Below are positions 25,902-34,670 of a DNA stretch of 64,000 bases, in pieces. The notes under the pieces are model-generated. The model saw nothing but the letters and a program-made list of their open reading frames with translations. It did no database searches and was not told the origin of the DNA. Origin of the DNA: Nocardia salmonicida NBRC 13393 (GTDB lineage Bacteria > Actinomycetota > Actinomycetes > Mycobacteriales > Mycobacteriaceae); NCBI RefSeq assembly GCF_001613085.1, contig NZ_BDBR01000004.1:1-64000 (forward strand), read 5' to 3'. Made by a program: the position numbers and the translations under genes. The first letter of the stretch is position 1; every line of letters begins with the position of its first letter.

Positions 25902-27914
25902 ATGGGCCAGTTCTTGCAATTCGTCTTCCTAGGTCTGTCGACCGGCGCGGTATACGCGGTCTTGGCCACATCACTGGTGGGCGTGCACGCCGCGACCGGA
26001 ATCATCAATTTCGCGCAGGGCGCGTTCGCCCTGTGGGCGGTCTATGTCGTCGCGGCCCTGCGCACCGACGGGACATTCGTCCTGCCGCTCGGCAGTATCG
26101 CGCTCGGCAGTGAAGATCACCCGACGCCCATGGTGGCGGCGATCGCACTGGGAATCGCCTCCGCGACGGTGTGGGCGTTGCTGGCGCATCTGGTGGTATT
26201 CCGCCCCCTGCGTCACGCGCCGGTGTTGGCGCAGGTGGTTGCCTCGGTCGGACTGATGTTGTTCATCCAGGCATTGGTGGGACTGCGGTTCGATACCGAA
26301 AACCTTTTCGCCACACCGATTCTGCCGGAGAGCACGGTGACGGTGGCCGGTGCGCTGGTCAACGTGTCCGATCTCGTGTTGGCCGCGATCGCGATCGCGA
26401 TCGCCGTCGGTCTGCGGGCCTATTTCACGCTCACCACTGTCGGCATCGCGACTCGCGCGGGCTCGGAAGACGAACTCGCCGCACGCCTGACCGGATATTC
26501 GCCCGACCGGCTGGCCGCGATCGTCTGGGCACTGACCGGCGCCGCGTGCGGACTGATCGGGGTGCTCGCGGCCTTCACCATCGGATTGAACGAGACGAGC
26601 TACACGTTCTATGTGATCCCTGCGCTGGCGGCGGCGCTGGTCGGGCGACTGTCGTCCTTCGGCGTTGCCTGTGCGGCGGGATTGACGTTGGGGTCGTTCC
26701 AGGCGGTCATCCTCTGGGTCGACACCAAGGACCTGTGGCCGAATTGGGCGCAGTCCGGGCTCTCCGACGCCGTGCCGTTCGTCATCGTTGTCGTGGCGTT
26801 GTTCCTGCTCGGTGGCCGGATACCGGCTCGCGGGTCACTCGGGGCGGTGAAGATGCCCGCCGTGCGAATCCCCCGGGTCAAGATCACCCCGACCGTCGCG
26901 GTGCTGGCAGTCGCGGTCCTCGCGATCGTCATGACGACCGGGACGTGGCGCTACGGCGTCGTGACCTCGATCATTCTGTCTCTGATCGCTCTGTCACTGG
27001 TTTTGCTGACCGGGTACCTCGGTCAGATCTCGCTGGCCAGTATGGCTTTCGCCGGCACGGCGGGCTTCGCCCTGTCGAAATTGTCCACCGAATGGCACGT
27101 TCCCTTTCCGCTCGGCATCATCGCAGCCGCCTTGGCGGCCACCGCGTTGGGCATCCTGGTCGCGGTGCCTGCGTTGCGTATCCGCGGCGCCCAATTGGCG
27201 GTGGTGACCTTGGCTGCCGCATTAGCCATTCAAAGCTTCGTGTTCAACAACCCCTCGTTGACTCCCGCGCAGGGCAACATCATCACCGACCCCACCCTGT
27301 TCGGTATCGACCTGGGGGTTCGTGACGGCACCAACCTTGTCACGCTGCCCTTTTCGCTGATGGTCCTGGTGGTCGTCGCGATCTGCACATTGGCGGTGAT
27401 GCGGATCATGGCGGGCGCGACCGGTCGGGCGATGTTGGCCGTGCGGTCCAACGAGCGGGCAGCGGCATCGGTCGGAATCGACGTCGCCGCAACGAAATTG
27501 CTCGGCTTCGCTGTCTCGGCGTTCCTGGCCGGCATCGGCGGTTGTCTGATCGGCTACAGCAGGGGCCAGCTCTCGGCGGGTTCGTTCACCGTGATGATCG
27601 GCCTGACGCTGTTGGCGATGACGTACGTCGGCGGCATCACCTCCGTGTCGGGCGCGTTCATCGCAGGCACCCTCGGCCCACTGGGCGTCGGCTACGTATT
27701 CCTCAACCAGACTCTCGAACTCGGCGAATACTACGAAGTCATCGCCGCGACTGTGTTGTTGCTGATGGCCGTGCTCAACCCGGTCGGCGTCGCGGGGGCG
27801 ATGACCTCGGCATTCGAGTGGCTCACCGCGACGATCCCACGCCGGAGCGGCCGTGAAATCACCGGCGACGAGGCCGCTGAGCCGGGAAAGAAGGCAGTAG
27901 CGCATGTCCGATAG
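25902..27914 (+). CDS. Fused LivH-LivM permease of a branched-chain-type ABC transporter
   Basis: A 670-residue protein joins two permeases usually encoded separately. The N-terminal LivH part starts MGQFLQFVFLGLSTGAVYAV with GIINFAQGAFALWAVYVVAA. The LivM part begins near residue 340 with LLTGYLGQISLASMAFAGTA and VAVPALRIRGAQLAVVTLAA, ending with AMTYVGGITSVSGAFIAGTL. About 18 membrane segments are predicted. Its 3' end overlaps livG by 11 bp. Confidence 0.88.
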   Translation: MGQFLQFVFLGLSTGAVYAVLATSLVGVHAATGIINFAQGAFALWAVYVVAALRTDGTFVLPLGSIALGSEDHPTPMVAAIALGIASATVWALLAHLVVFRPLRHAPVLAQVVASVGLMLFIQALVGLRFDTENLFATPILPESTVTVAGALVNVSDLVLAAIAIAIAVGLRAYFTLTTVGIATRAGSEDELAARLTGYSPDRLAAIVWALTGAACGLIGVLAAFTIGLNETSYTFYVIPALAAALVGRLSSFGVACAAGLTLGSFQAVILWVDTKDLWPNWAQSGLSDAVPFVIVVVALFLLGGRIPARGSLGAVKMPAVRIPRVKITPTVAVLAVAVLAIVMTTGTWRYGVVTSIILSLIALSLVLLTGYLGQISLASMAFAGTAGFALSKLSTEWHVPFPLGIIAAALAATALGILVAVPALRIRGAQLAVVTLAAALAIQSFVFNNPSLTPAQGNIITDPTLFGIDLGVRDGTNLVTLPFSLMVLVVVAICTLAVMRIMAGATGRAMLAVRSNERAAASVGIDVAATKLLGFAVSAFLAGIGGCLIGYSRGQLSAGSFTVMIGLTLLAMTYVGGITSVSGAFIAGTLGPLGVGYVFLNQTLELGEYYEVIAATVLLLMAVLNPVGVAGAMTSAFEWLTATIPRRSGREITGDEAAEPGKKAVAHVR

Positions 27915-28698
27915 CGTGCAACCTCTGTTGCGGACCCACGGATTGTCGGTTCGCTACGGCGGTGTAGCGGCCAACACCGACATCGACATCGCCGTCGGCT
28001 CCGGCGAAATCGTGGGTCTGATCGGACCCAACGGCGCGGGAAAGACGACGTTCGTCGACGCGGTCACCGGGTTCACCCCCTACACCGGAAACGTCACCCT
28101 CGAAGACACCGCACTCGACCGACTCGGCACGCATCGACGACGACGTGCCGGATTGGCCCGAACCTGGCAGGCGGGTGAGCTTTTCGGCGACCTCACGGTG
28201 GCGCAGAATCTCGCCGTCGCGATCCAGCCGACCGGTCTGCGCATGCTGTTCGCCGACATCGTCGGCGGCTCGGCGCCGCCGAGCGAAACCATCGACGCCG
28301 CACTGGAATTGGTGGGTGTACCCGGCGTCGCGGCCCAGCGTCCCGGCGAATTGACCCTGGGCCAGCAGAAATTGGTCGGGGTGGCTCGCGCGCTGGTCGG
28401 TGGTTCGAAGGTGGTGCTCCTCGATGAACCCGCCGCTGGACTCGACACCCACGAGAGCCGGGACTTCGGTCGGCATCTGCGGCGCATCGCGACCGCGGGT
28501 GTCGGTGTATTGCTCATCGACCACGACATGTCTCTGGTACTCGACACCTGTTCGCGGCTCTACGTGCTGGATTTCGGTGTCGTCATCGCCGCCGGCGAGC
28601 CTGCCCGAATCCGGGAGGACCCACGGGTGATCGCCGCGTATCTCGGCACCGCCCGCACCGACGACGACGCGGCCCGACCGGTAGGAGACAGCAAATGA
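27904..28698 (+). CDS. livG: ABC transporter ATPase, LivG type
   Basis: The 264-residue ATPase has Walker A GPNGAGKTTFVDAVTGF near residue 40, a divergent signature LTLGQQKLVGVARALV (LTLGQ in place of LSGGQ), and Walker B KVVLLDEPAAGLD. LIDHDMSLVLDTC provides the switch His. It overlaps the permease gene upstream and livF downstream (ATGA), so the operon is tightly coupled. The altered signature is tolerated in some LivG proteins. Confidence 0.88.
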   Translation: MSDSVQPLLRTHGLSVRYGGVAANTDIDIAVGSGEIVGLIGPNGAGKTTFVDAVTGFTPYTGNVTLEDTALDRLGTHRRRRAGLARTWQAGELFGDLTVAQNLAVAIQPTGLRMLFADIVGGSAPPSETIDAALELVGVPGVAAQRPGELTLGQQKLVGVARALVGGSKVVLLDEPAAGLDTHESRDFGRHLRRIATAGVGVLLIDHDMSLVLDTCSRLYVLDFGVVIAAGEPARIREDPRVIAAYLGTARTDDDAARPVGDSK

Positions 28699-29441
28699 CC
28701 ACATCGGCGATGCCGGAAAGGCCGCTGATCGAGGTGAAGTCCGCCCTGTACATCGAAGGGCTCACTGTCGGATACGGTGGCGTGCCCGCCGTACGCGATC
28801 TGAACGCCCAGGTGCGAGCGGGTGAGATCCTCGCACTCCTGGGTCCGAACGGGGCAGGCAAGACCACCACTCTGCTCGCGTCGGTCGGGGCGTTGCCTGC
28901 GCTGTCCGGCATCATCACCGCGCTCGGCGAACCGCTGGACCGCCGGGTGGAAGCCAACGCGCGCCGCGGCGTCATCCTGGTCCCCGACAGCCGGGGCGTC
29001 TTCCACCGCTTGTCGGTCGACGACAACCTGCGCCTGGCCCGCCGCAAGCACGGCCCCTCCGTCGATGACGTCTTCGACTACTTCCCCGCGCTGCGGTCGA
29101 TGCGGTCGCGCCGATGCGGCACTCTCTCCGGCGGCGAACAACAGATGCTCGCGTTGGCGAAAGCACTGCTGTGCGCACCCAAGGTCCTGCTCGTCGACGA
29201 ACTCAGCCTCGGGCTGTCGCCGATCGCCGTGGAGGGCCTGCTCCCCCGGCTGCGTCAGATCGCCGACGACCAGCACATGGCCGTGGTACTGGTCGAACAA
29301 CACATCGAACTGGCGTTGTCGATCGCCGATACGGCCGTCGTGCTCCATCACGGCAGGGCCGTATTGTCCGGCTCCGCGGATGAGCTCCGTGGTCGCCGAG
29401 ATATGGTCGAGGCGGCCTACTTCGGTAATGCCGAAGGTTGA
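28695..29441 (+). CDS. livF: ABC transporter ATPase, LivF type
   Basis: A 248-residue ATPase with Walker A LGPNGAGKTTTLLASVG, an intact signature TLSGGEQQMLALAKALL, Walker B KVLLVDELSLGLSP and switch region VVLVEQHIELALSIAD. Its ATG overlaps the livG stop. A typical LivF lacks the extra LivG helix, as here. Together with livG and the fused permease it completes the importer. Confidence 0.9.
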   Translation: MTTSAMPERPLIEVKSALYIEGLTVGYGGVPAVRDLNAQVRAGEILALLGPNGAGKTTTLLASVGALPALSGIITALGEPLDRRVEANARRGVILVPDSRGVFHRLSVDDNLRLARRKHGPSVDDVFDYFPALRSMRSRRCGTLSGGEQQMLALAKALLCAPKVLLVDELSLGLSPIAVEGLLPRLRQIADDQHMAVVLVEQHIELALSIADTAVVLHHGRAVLSGSADELRGRRDMVEAAYFGNAEG

Positions 29442-29459
29442 CACCGCCACGAACGGAAC

Positions 29460-30158
29460 GTGGGACAGCATCGAGGAGGAAGGTTGGCCGGAACCGGGCA
29501 CCCTGATCGCCGCGCGAAGGCGCCCGCGCGCCGCAGCACCCGCAATCGCCCGACCGACTCCGTGCTCCTGGATGCGGCGTGCGCGGTGATCGCCGAGGTG
29601 GGTGTCGATCGGGCAACGATGGACACCATCGCTCAGCGCGCCGATACCTCCAGAGTGACCCTCTATGCCCACTTCGGCTCCCGTGACGCACTCGTCGACG
29701 CTGTTATCGAACGCGAGCTCGCCGCGTTGACCACCTGGATGTTCGAGATCTATGACAACGGCGAGACGATGAGCTACGGGCAGCGGGCCCGCTATTCGAT
29801 CGAGTCGCTCTTCGATTACGCCCGCCGCCACCCCGAAGGATTCCGCGTCCTGCTCGACAACCGATACGACGACAGCCACCCCGGGCGTCGGTTGTCCGCC
29901 GCTCTCGAACCGCGTATCGCCGAACGATTGCGAGCCAACTACGCCGAGCGTGGAACTCCCATCGACGGCGGCGCGGACACACTCGCCACGATGCTCCTCG
30001 GCATCAGCTTGGACGTTGCCTACCGCGCCGTCATCCTCGCGGGAGCCGACATCAGCACGGCCTGCGATCTGGCGATCACAGCGTCACTGGCGGTTCTGCG
30101 AGCCGTCGACCCCGAGCAACTGCGGGCGATCGACACCCACGCGCCGACTACGTCATAA
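29460..30158 (+). CDS. TetR-family regulator of the importer operon
   Basis: The frame starts at GTG 29460, 18 bp after livF. TTG 29484, directly behind GAGGAGGAAGG, is an equally good start. The helix-turn-helix reads ATMDTIAQRADTSRVTLYAH, followed by FGSRDALVDAVIERE. The ligand domain includes FDYARRHPEGFRVLLDNRYD. As the last gene of the operon it may autoregulate importer expression. About 232 residues from GTG. Confidence 0.85.
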   Translation: MGQHRGGRLAGTGHPDRRAKAPARRSTRNRPTDSVLLDAACAVIAEVGVDRATMDTIAQRADTSRVTLYAHFGSRDALVDAVIERELAALTTWMFEIYDNGETMSYGQRARYSIESLFDYARRHPEGFRVLLDNRYDDSHPGRRLSAALEPRIAERLRANYAERGTPIDGGADTLATMLLGISLDVAYRAVILAGADISTACDLAITASLAVLRAVDPEQLRAIDTHAPTTS

Positions 30159-30218
30159 CGGCGCGAGCGCGGCGGCTTGGAGAACGCCTCACCCGCCGCG
30201 GTCATCGGCCCCGTTCGA

Positions 30219-31217
30219 TCAGACGAGGGCCCGCTGCTTCCTGATGCGGTTGCGCACGTCGCGCATCATCGCGTTGGTGCCGGCGAACCTGATGAACTTC
30301 GGGATGAAGCGGTTGACGAAGCCGACGAACTGGAAAAGGTGCTCGAATCGGCGCTGATCCGAGGTGCTCCATTCGACCGCCATCTGCTCGCGGAAATGCG
30401 GCGGCAGAAAGCCCGCGGTCAGGAACCGCAGAAGGCTGCCGAACATCACCCGGATGGACCAGTGGACCATCCGCAGGTGCAGCAGATCGTCGATGTAGGC
30501 GCGGAATTCGTCGTCGCACACCACCCCCCTGCACGCCTCCAGCCAGTAGTCGTCGAACTCGGCGCGCGTCTTCGGCCACATATCGGGGTGTACCTGGAGC
30601 GTGGTGCCGAAGGTGTCCGAGCCCTGGTAGAACGCTTCGAGTTCGTCGTCGGTCATCTTGCCGCACAGCAGTTGGTGGGTGTCCTCGAAACCGATGTAGA
30701 TCGCCGCGGCCACATACATCTGCAAGTTCCGGTCGAAGGCGTTGTATTTCACCTTCGAATCCGGCCGAGACCTCACTTGGCGGTGCGCGACATTGACTGC
30801 CTGCCGCATGGCCAGCTTGTCCTCGTCGGTGCCGAGCACCGCCACCGCGAGGTAGGCGGAGGTGGTCCGCAGCCGCTTCCACGGATGCACCATGAGCGCA
30901 CCGGATTCGACCTGACTTTCCATCACACCCGCCGCGACTCCCTGGTGCGCGAATTGCATCGCCACGTTCGCCGCCGCACCCGCGAACATCCAGAAGTCCA
31001 AGGCATCGGCCAACTGAGCGGGTCGTTTGCGCGGGGACCGGTGGGTGTCGGGAATATGGAGGCGAACCCGATCGAGAGTCAGCGCATGCTCCGGCGCTGT
31101 GAATTCCACCGCCGGGGTGGCCGACCCACGCCACACCGGGGCCGCGCCTTCGTCGACGTAGGAATCACTGTGTGGGTCTACGTAATTGGGTTCGCCAGGC
31201 CTGATTGCCGTGCTCAT
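30219..31217 (-). CDS. DUF2236 (oxygenase MpaB family) protein
   Basis: ATG 31217 gives 332 residues (AAAGGA upstream; an ATG two codons earlier abuts it). The motifs are AYLAVAVLGTDEDKLAMRQA, NVAHRQVRSRPDSKVKYNAF, DRNLQMYVAAAIYIGFEDTH and a C-terminal GFLPPHFREQMAVEWSTSDQ. It is clearly paralogous to the gene at 57653 (the same HRQVRS, KYNAFD and GFLP-QFR elements). No signal peptide. One island motif (31331) lies 114 bp upstream with its -10 side facing the gene. Confidence 0.87.
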   Translation of the reverse strand: MSTAIRPGEPNYVDPHSDSYVDEGAAPVWRGSATPAVEFTAPEHALTLDRVRLHIPDTHRSPRKRPAQLADALDFWMFAGAAANVAMQFAHQGVAAGVMESQVESGALMVHPWKRLRTTSAYLAVAVLGTDEDKLAMRQAVNVAHRQVRSRPDSKVKYNAFDRNLQMYVAAAIYIGFEDTHQLLCGKMTDDELEAFYQGSDTFGTTLQVHPDMWPKTRAEFDDYWLEACRGVVCDDEFRAYIDDLLHLRMVHWSIRVMFGSLLRFLTAGFLPPHFREQMAVEWSTSDQRRFEHLFQFVGFVNRFIPKFIRFAGTNAMMRDVRNRIRKQRALV

Positions 31218-31330
31218 CGTCATCCTTTCCCAGATGTGCCGCGCGACCGAGCAGCCGAGGCGACGCACAGCAGCCCGACACACCTCGCGAACGCGGTTCG
31301 GTGCCAAGGGTACACCGACATGCCCATTAT

Positions 31331-31345
31331 GTTACTGACTATTCC
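31331..31345 (-). promoter_or_regulatory. Island motif copy before a DUF2236 gene
   Basis: GTTACTGACTATTCC on the plus strand. Read toward the DUF2236 gene it is GGAATAGTCAGTAACAT, ending in TAACAT as a possible -10. The rest of 31224-31630 holds no gene I can support. Confidence 0.65.
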
Positions 31346-31630
31346 AGAACTGAAGGAGCGTGATCCAGGAACTGGAAGAGCGATTACAAGTGATTGACAG
31401 CGTCGCTCGCGATCATTAAGTTGATGGCCATTCACCCTCGCTGCGAAGCGGGCATGCACCGCGGCGCCGGGTGGACACGACCGGGAGTTCACTCCCGGAG
31501 CACACGACTCGCGGCGTGGGATGTCCAGGCCCTGTTGTCCCCACTGCCGCGAGTCCTGTGTCCCGCTCTTCACGAACCAGCCCGCCGATCGCTCGTCGCG
31601 TCCGGCGGGCACTCGTCTATCGGCGCAGCC

Positions 31631-32797
31631 TCAGAGACGTTCGATGATGGTGGCGTTGGCCAGGCCGCCCGCCTCGCACATGGTCTGGAGTCCGTAGCGA
31701 CCGCCGGTCTGTTCCAGATGATTGACCATCGTCGCGAGCAAACGGGTTCCGGAAGCACCGAGTGGGTGGCCGAGCGCGATGGCGCCGCCACGCGGATTGA
31801 CCCTGGCCGGGTCGGCGCCGAGCTCGTGCTGCCAGACGAGCGGAACCGGGGCGAACGCCTCGTTCACCTCGAAGGTATCGATGTCGTCGACAGTGAGGGA
31901 GACCCGTTCGAGCGCCTTGCGGGTCGCGGGGACGACGGCGGTGAGCATGAGTGTGGGATCGTCGCCGACAACGGCGAAGGAGTGGAAGCGGGCGCGGGGG
32001 GTCAACCCCAGTTTCGCCGCCATCGCCTCGCTCATGATGAGCGCCGCCGACGCGCCGTCGGTGAGCGGCGAGGAATTGCCCGCGGTCACCGACCAGTCGA
32101 TCTCCGGAAACCGGTCGAGGAGAGCGGGATCCGTGAAGGCTGGGCGCAGGTTCGCCAAGCCTTCGACAGTGGTGCCCGTGCGTATCGTCTCGTCGGCCAC
32201 GAGGTCGCCGGCGGCAACGAGCTCGGCGTCGAAGCCGCCCGATGCCGCGGTGGCGGCAGCCAGCCGATGCGAGCGCGCCGCGAACTCGTCGAGGACCGCG
32301 CGGTCCAGTTTCCAGCGGGCAGCGATGATCTCGGCCGCGATCCCCTGGCCGATCAGGCCGGCCGGGTAGCGAGCGGCGAGCGGGCCACGCAGGGAGTCCT
32401 TGCCCTGGGTGTTGGAGAACATCGGGGTGCGGCTCATCGACTCGACGCCACAGGCTATCGCCACGTCGTACGCGCCGGCGAGCACACCCTGGGCGGCGAA
32501 ATGCACGGCCTGCTGGCTCGAACCACACTGTCGATCAACCGTGGTGCCGGGCACCGACTCCGGGAACCCCGCCGCCAGCACCGCGGTCCTGGCGATGTTG
32601 TTGGCCTGTTCGCCGCTCTGGGTGACGCACCCGGCTATCACATCGTCGACGAGGGCCGGGTCGATCCCGGTGCGCGCGACCAACTCCGCCAACACACCGG
32701 CCAGCAGCGTGGCCGGATGTACCGACGACAGTCCGCCGCCGGACTTACCCCGACCCGACGGTGTACGAACCACATCGACGATGACAGCTGACATCAT
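31631..32797 (-). CDS. Acetyl-CoA acetyltransferase / beta-ketothiolase
   Basis: GGAGG lies 5 nt before ATG 32797. The 388-residue enzyme opens MMSAVIVDVVRTPSGRGKSG and has all thiolase active-site elements: the nucleophile Cys in DRQCGSSQQAVHFAAQG, NEAFA, GGAIALGHPLGASGTR (His) and the C-terminal Cys in TMCEAGGLANATIIERL. It should perform thiolytic cleavage at the end of beta-oxidation of an acyl side chain. Upstream are three island motif copies (32845, 32919, 33135), all oriented toward it. Its first codons are reused before two other genes of this island. Confidence 0.93.
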   Translation of the reverse strand: MMSAVIVDVVRTPSGRGKSGGGLSSVHPATLLAGVLAELVARTGIDPALVDDVIAGCVTQSGEQANNIARTAVLAAGFPESVPGTTVDRQCGSSQQAVHFAAQGVLAGAYDVAIACGVESMSRTPMFSNTQGKDSLRGPLAARYPAGLIGQGIAAEIIAARWKLDRAVLDEFAARSHRLAAATAASGGFDAELVAAGDLVADETIRTGTTVEGLANLRPAFTDPALLDRFPEIDWSVTAGNSSPLTDGASAALIMSEAMAAKLGLTPRARFHSFAVVGDDPTLMLTAVVPATRKALERVSLTVDDIDTFEVNEAFAPVPLVWQHELGADPARVNPRGGAIALGHPLGASGTRLLATMVNHLEQTGGRYGLQTMCEAGGLANATIIERL

Positions 32798-32844
32798 GAA
32801 CCTCCTGCACAGTCGCCGACCATACGACGACATCCCTCGAGTAA

Positions 32845-32933
32845 GTTAATATTCATTCTTATCACTTGCCGTCGAATCATGGCCAATACCAGCCATTAGG
32901 CCACTATTGACACATTATGTTACCGTCGATTCC
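32845..32933 (-). promoter_or_regulatory. Promoter cassette of the thiolase: two island motif copies
   Basis: Proximal copy 32845-32859 (ends TAACTT toward the gene, 47 bp before its ATG) and distal copy 32919-32933 (ends TAACAT). Spacing is 74 bp. GGTCGGCG follows in the leader (32814-32821, minus strand). Confidence 0.75.
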
Positions 32934-32965
32934 GCAGCATCACGGGTTGGGGGCATGATGCGCGG

Positions 32966-33017
32966 ACCGCATCGGCACCGGCACACACCCCTCAGTGGCG
33001 TCCGGTGCCGATGCGGT
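32966..33017. repeat. Perfect 16-bp inverted repeat
   Basis: ACCGCATCGGCACCGG (32966-32981) and CCGGTGCCGATGCGGT (33002-33017) flank a 20-nt loop, midway between the thiolase and mce promoters. There is no T-run; it may be an insulating hairpin or a binding site. No gene is convincing in 32798-33361. Confidence 0.7.
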
Positions 33018-33134
33018 GGCCCCTCCACTCGCCATCGGTCACGTCGGACGACCCGCGAGTCGGGACGCCGCGGGCGCGACCTGCGACGGCCTACGATTCG
33101 ACGCCCTATAGGCAATCCCGAATCTATGAGATAT

Positions 33135-33177
33135 GTTACCGGTAATTCTCATCACAGCGATGAGAATGAGTAGTAAC
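33135..33177. promoter_or_regulatory. Facing pair of island motifs at the mce operon promoter
   Basis: Copy 33135-33149 (plus) and copy 33163-33177 (minus) face each other around a CATC-ACAGC-GATG core, making one 43-bp dyad. The right copy ends in TAACTT (33174-33179) directed at the mce operon; the left copy ends in TAACAT directed at the thiolase. GGTCGGC follows at 33190. Confidence 0.75.
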
Positions 33178-33361
33178 TTGATCTTCGATGGTCGGCCTCC
33201 CGTGCCACAGAAGCGTCGTGCTTCTGGAACGACTCACGGGAAGGCGATCGCTCTTCGGGTCCACCCCTGAAGAACGCTCGACAACAACAACGCACCGCCA
33301 ACGACGGCGGCCGGCAGGCCTGACGTCGTCCAAGGTCCCGAGGAAGGACACCGGTACCACC

Positions 33362-33586
33362 ATGTTGCGACGGCTGGACAGGTTTCTCAGCTATGAGATG
33401 AAGGTGTCCGAATTCCTCGGCACTCTCATCATCATCGGCATCCCCTACGGACTGGTGGGAGTCATCTGGACATTCACCCACACCAGTCATCTGAGTGACC
33501 TTCACGGGGTCGACCTGATCGTCTCGTTCATCGGATCGATCGTCTGTTGGCCGGTCCTCACCTTCGCGAATGTGACGATGACCTGA
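33362..33586 (+). CDS. Small membrane protein at the head of the mce operon
   Basis: A 74-residue protein, MLRRLDRFLSYEMKVSEFLG, with two hydrophobic helices (about residues 18-38 and 50-70). Pairs of such small membrane proteins precede yrbE genes in several Nocardia and Rhodococcus mce loci. The ribosome-binding site GAGGAAGG is rather distant (about 14 nt). Its TGA overlaps the next ATG (TGATG). Function unknown; perhaps an accessory of the Mce complex. Confidence 0.7.
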   Translation: MLRRLDRFLSYEMKVSEFLGTLIIIGIPYGLVGVIWTFTHTSHLSDLHGVDLIVSFIGSIVCWPVLTFANVTMT

Positions 33587-33771
33587 TGATGGCGCTGGTC
33601 TGGGTCATCGACATCGTCGTGATCATCGTCAAGATCCTGGGCGGGCGGACACAGGTAAATCCTGTTCTTCGATTCGGCATGTGGATCGCGCTGCTCTGCG
33701 TCATCGCCCTGTGTCTGGCGGCCGTCGGCGCACTCGTCGTCCTCCTCGAACACTGGCTGAGCTCGCTCTGA
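33586..33771 (+). CDS. Small membrane protein, second of pair
   Basis: A 61-residue protein opening MMALVWVIDIVVIIVKILGG with two hydrophobic helices separated by RTQVNPVLRFGMW. Its start overlaps the preceding stop, indicating translational coupling. It precedes yrbEA by 46 bp. Function unknown. Confidence 0.7.
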   Translation: MMALVWVIDIVVIIVKILGGRTQVNPVLRFGMWIALLCVIALCLAAVGALVVLLEHWLSSL

Positions 33772-33817
33772 GCAGCCGGGAACACAATCCCCCGCAGCAA
33801 GAAAGGATCGGTGCAGC

Positions 33818-34669
33818 GTGACGCCGCAACCGGCCACCGAACCGTCCGAGATCGGACGGCTCATCGACAGCGCCACCGGGCTCTGGCGACGGCATCCCCA
33901 GCAGTCGCTCGAGACCCTCGGCAGGCAGGTCCTGCTCGGCAGGGCAACGATCGCGCAGCTGTTCCTGTCGCTCGTGCAACGGCGATTTCCGTTCCAGGAG
34001 TTCATCAAGCAGTGCGCGTTCATGGCCAACGTCTCGGCGTTGCCGACCGTGTTCGTCGCGATTCCGGTCGCGGTGGTGGTCTCGATCCAGGTCGGTGCGC
34101 TGGTCAATCAGGTCGGCGCCACCACCTTCATCGGCGCGGTCGCCGGGCTCGGCATCATCCGCCAGGGCGCACCACTGGTCACCTCACTGATGATCGCGGG
34201 CGCGGTCGGCTCGGCCATCTGCGCCGATCTGGGCTCCCGCACCATCAGGGAGGAGATCGACGCGATGAAGGTGATGGGTGTGGACCCGGTGCGCCGACTG
34301 GTCGTCCCGCGACTGGTCGCCGCCGTACTGGTGAGCATGCTGTTGTGTGGGTTCATCGTGTTCGTCGGCTTCGCCACCGCCTACATGTTCAACGTCTATG
34401 CCCAACAGGGCACACCGGGATCGTTCATCAGCTCGTTCGCCTCGTTCGCGGTCGCGAACGACCTCGTGGCCGCGCTGTTCAAGGCGGCGATCTTCGGCCT
34501 GCTCACCGCGATCATCGCCTGCGACATCGGCCTACACACCAAAGGTGGTCCGGGCGGTGTCGCGAATTCGGTGAACTCGGCGGTGGTCACCTCGATCCTG
34601 ATGCTGTTCGCCACCAACATCATCGTCACCCAGCTGTACAACATCTTCTTCCCCGCGAAGGTCGTGTGA
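33818..34669 (+). CDS. yrbEA: YrbE/MlaE-type permease A of the Mce system
   Basis: GTG 33818 has AAAGGA upstream. The 283-residue protein contains the MlaE permease fold with five membrane segments and the conserved cytoplasmic loop SRTIREEIDAMKVMGVDP (EExDAhxxMG), which contacts the ATPase. VPRLVAAVLVSMLLCGFIVF follows it. It pairs with YrbEB as the permease dimer for lipid import. The ATPase MceG is not encoded in this window. Confidence 0.93.
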   Translation: MTPQPATEPSEIGRLIDSATGLWRRHPQQSLETLGRQVLLGRATIAQLFLSLVQRRFPFQEFIKQCAFMANVSALPTVFVAIPVAVVVSIQVGALVNQVGATTFIGAVAGLGIIRQGAPLVTSLMIAGAVGSAICADLGSRTIREEIDAMKVMGVDPVRRLVVPRLVAAVLVSMLLCGFIVFVGFATAYMFNVYAQQGTPGSFISSFASFAVANDLVAALFKAAIFGLLTAIIACDIGLHTKGGPGGVANSVNSAVVTSILMLFATNIIVTQLYNIFFPAKVV

Positions 34670-34670
34670 G

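Noticed and set aside
28560..29879. Long minus-strand frame opposite livF and tetR
   Set aside because: No domains, and the opposite strand encodes canonical ABC ATPase motifs.
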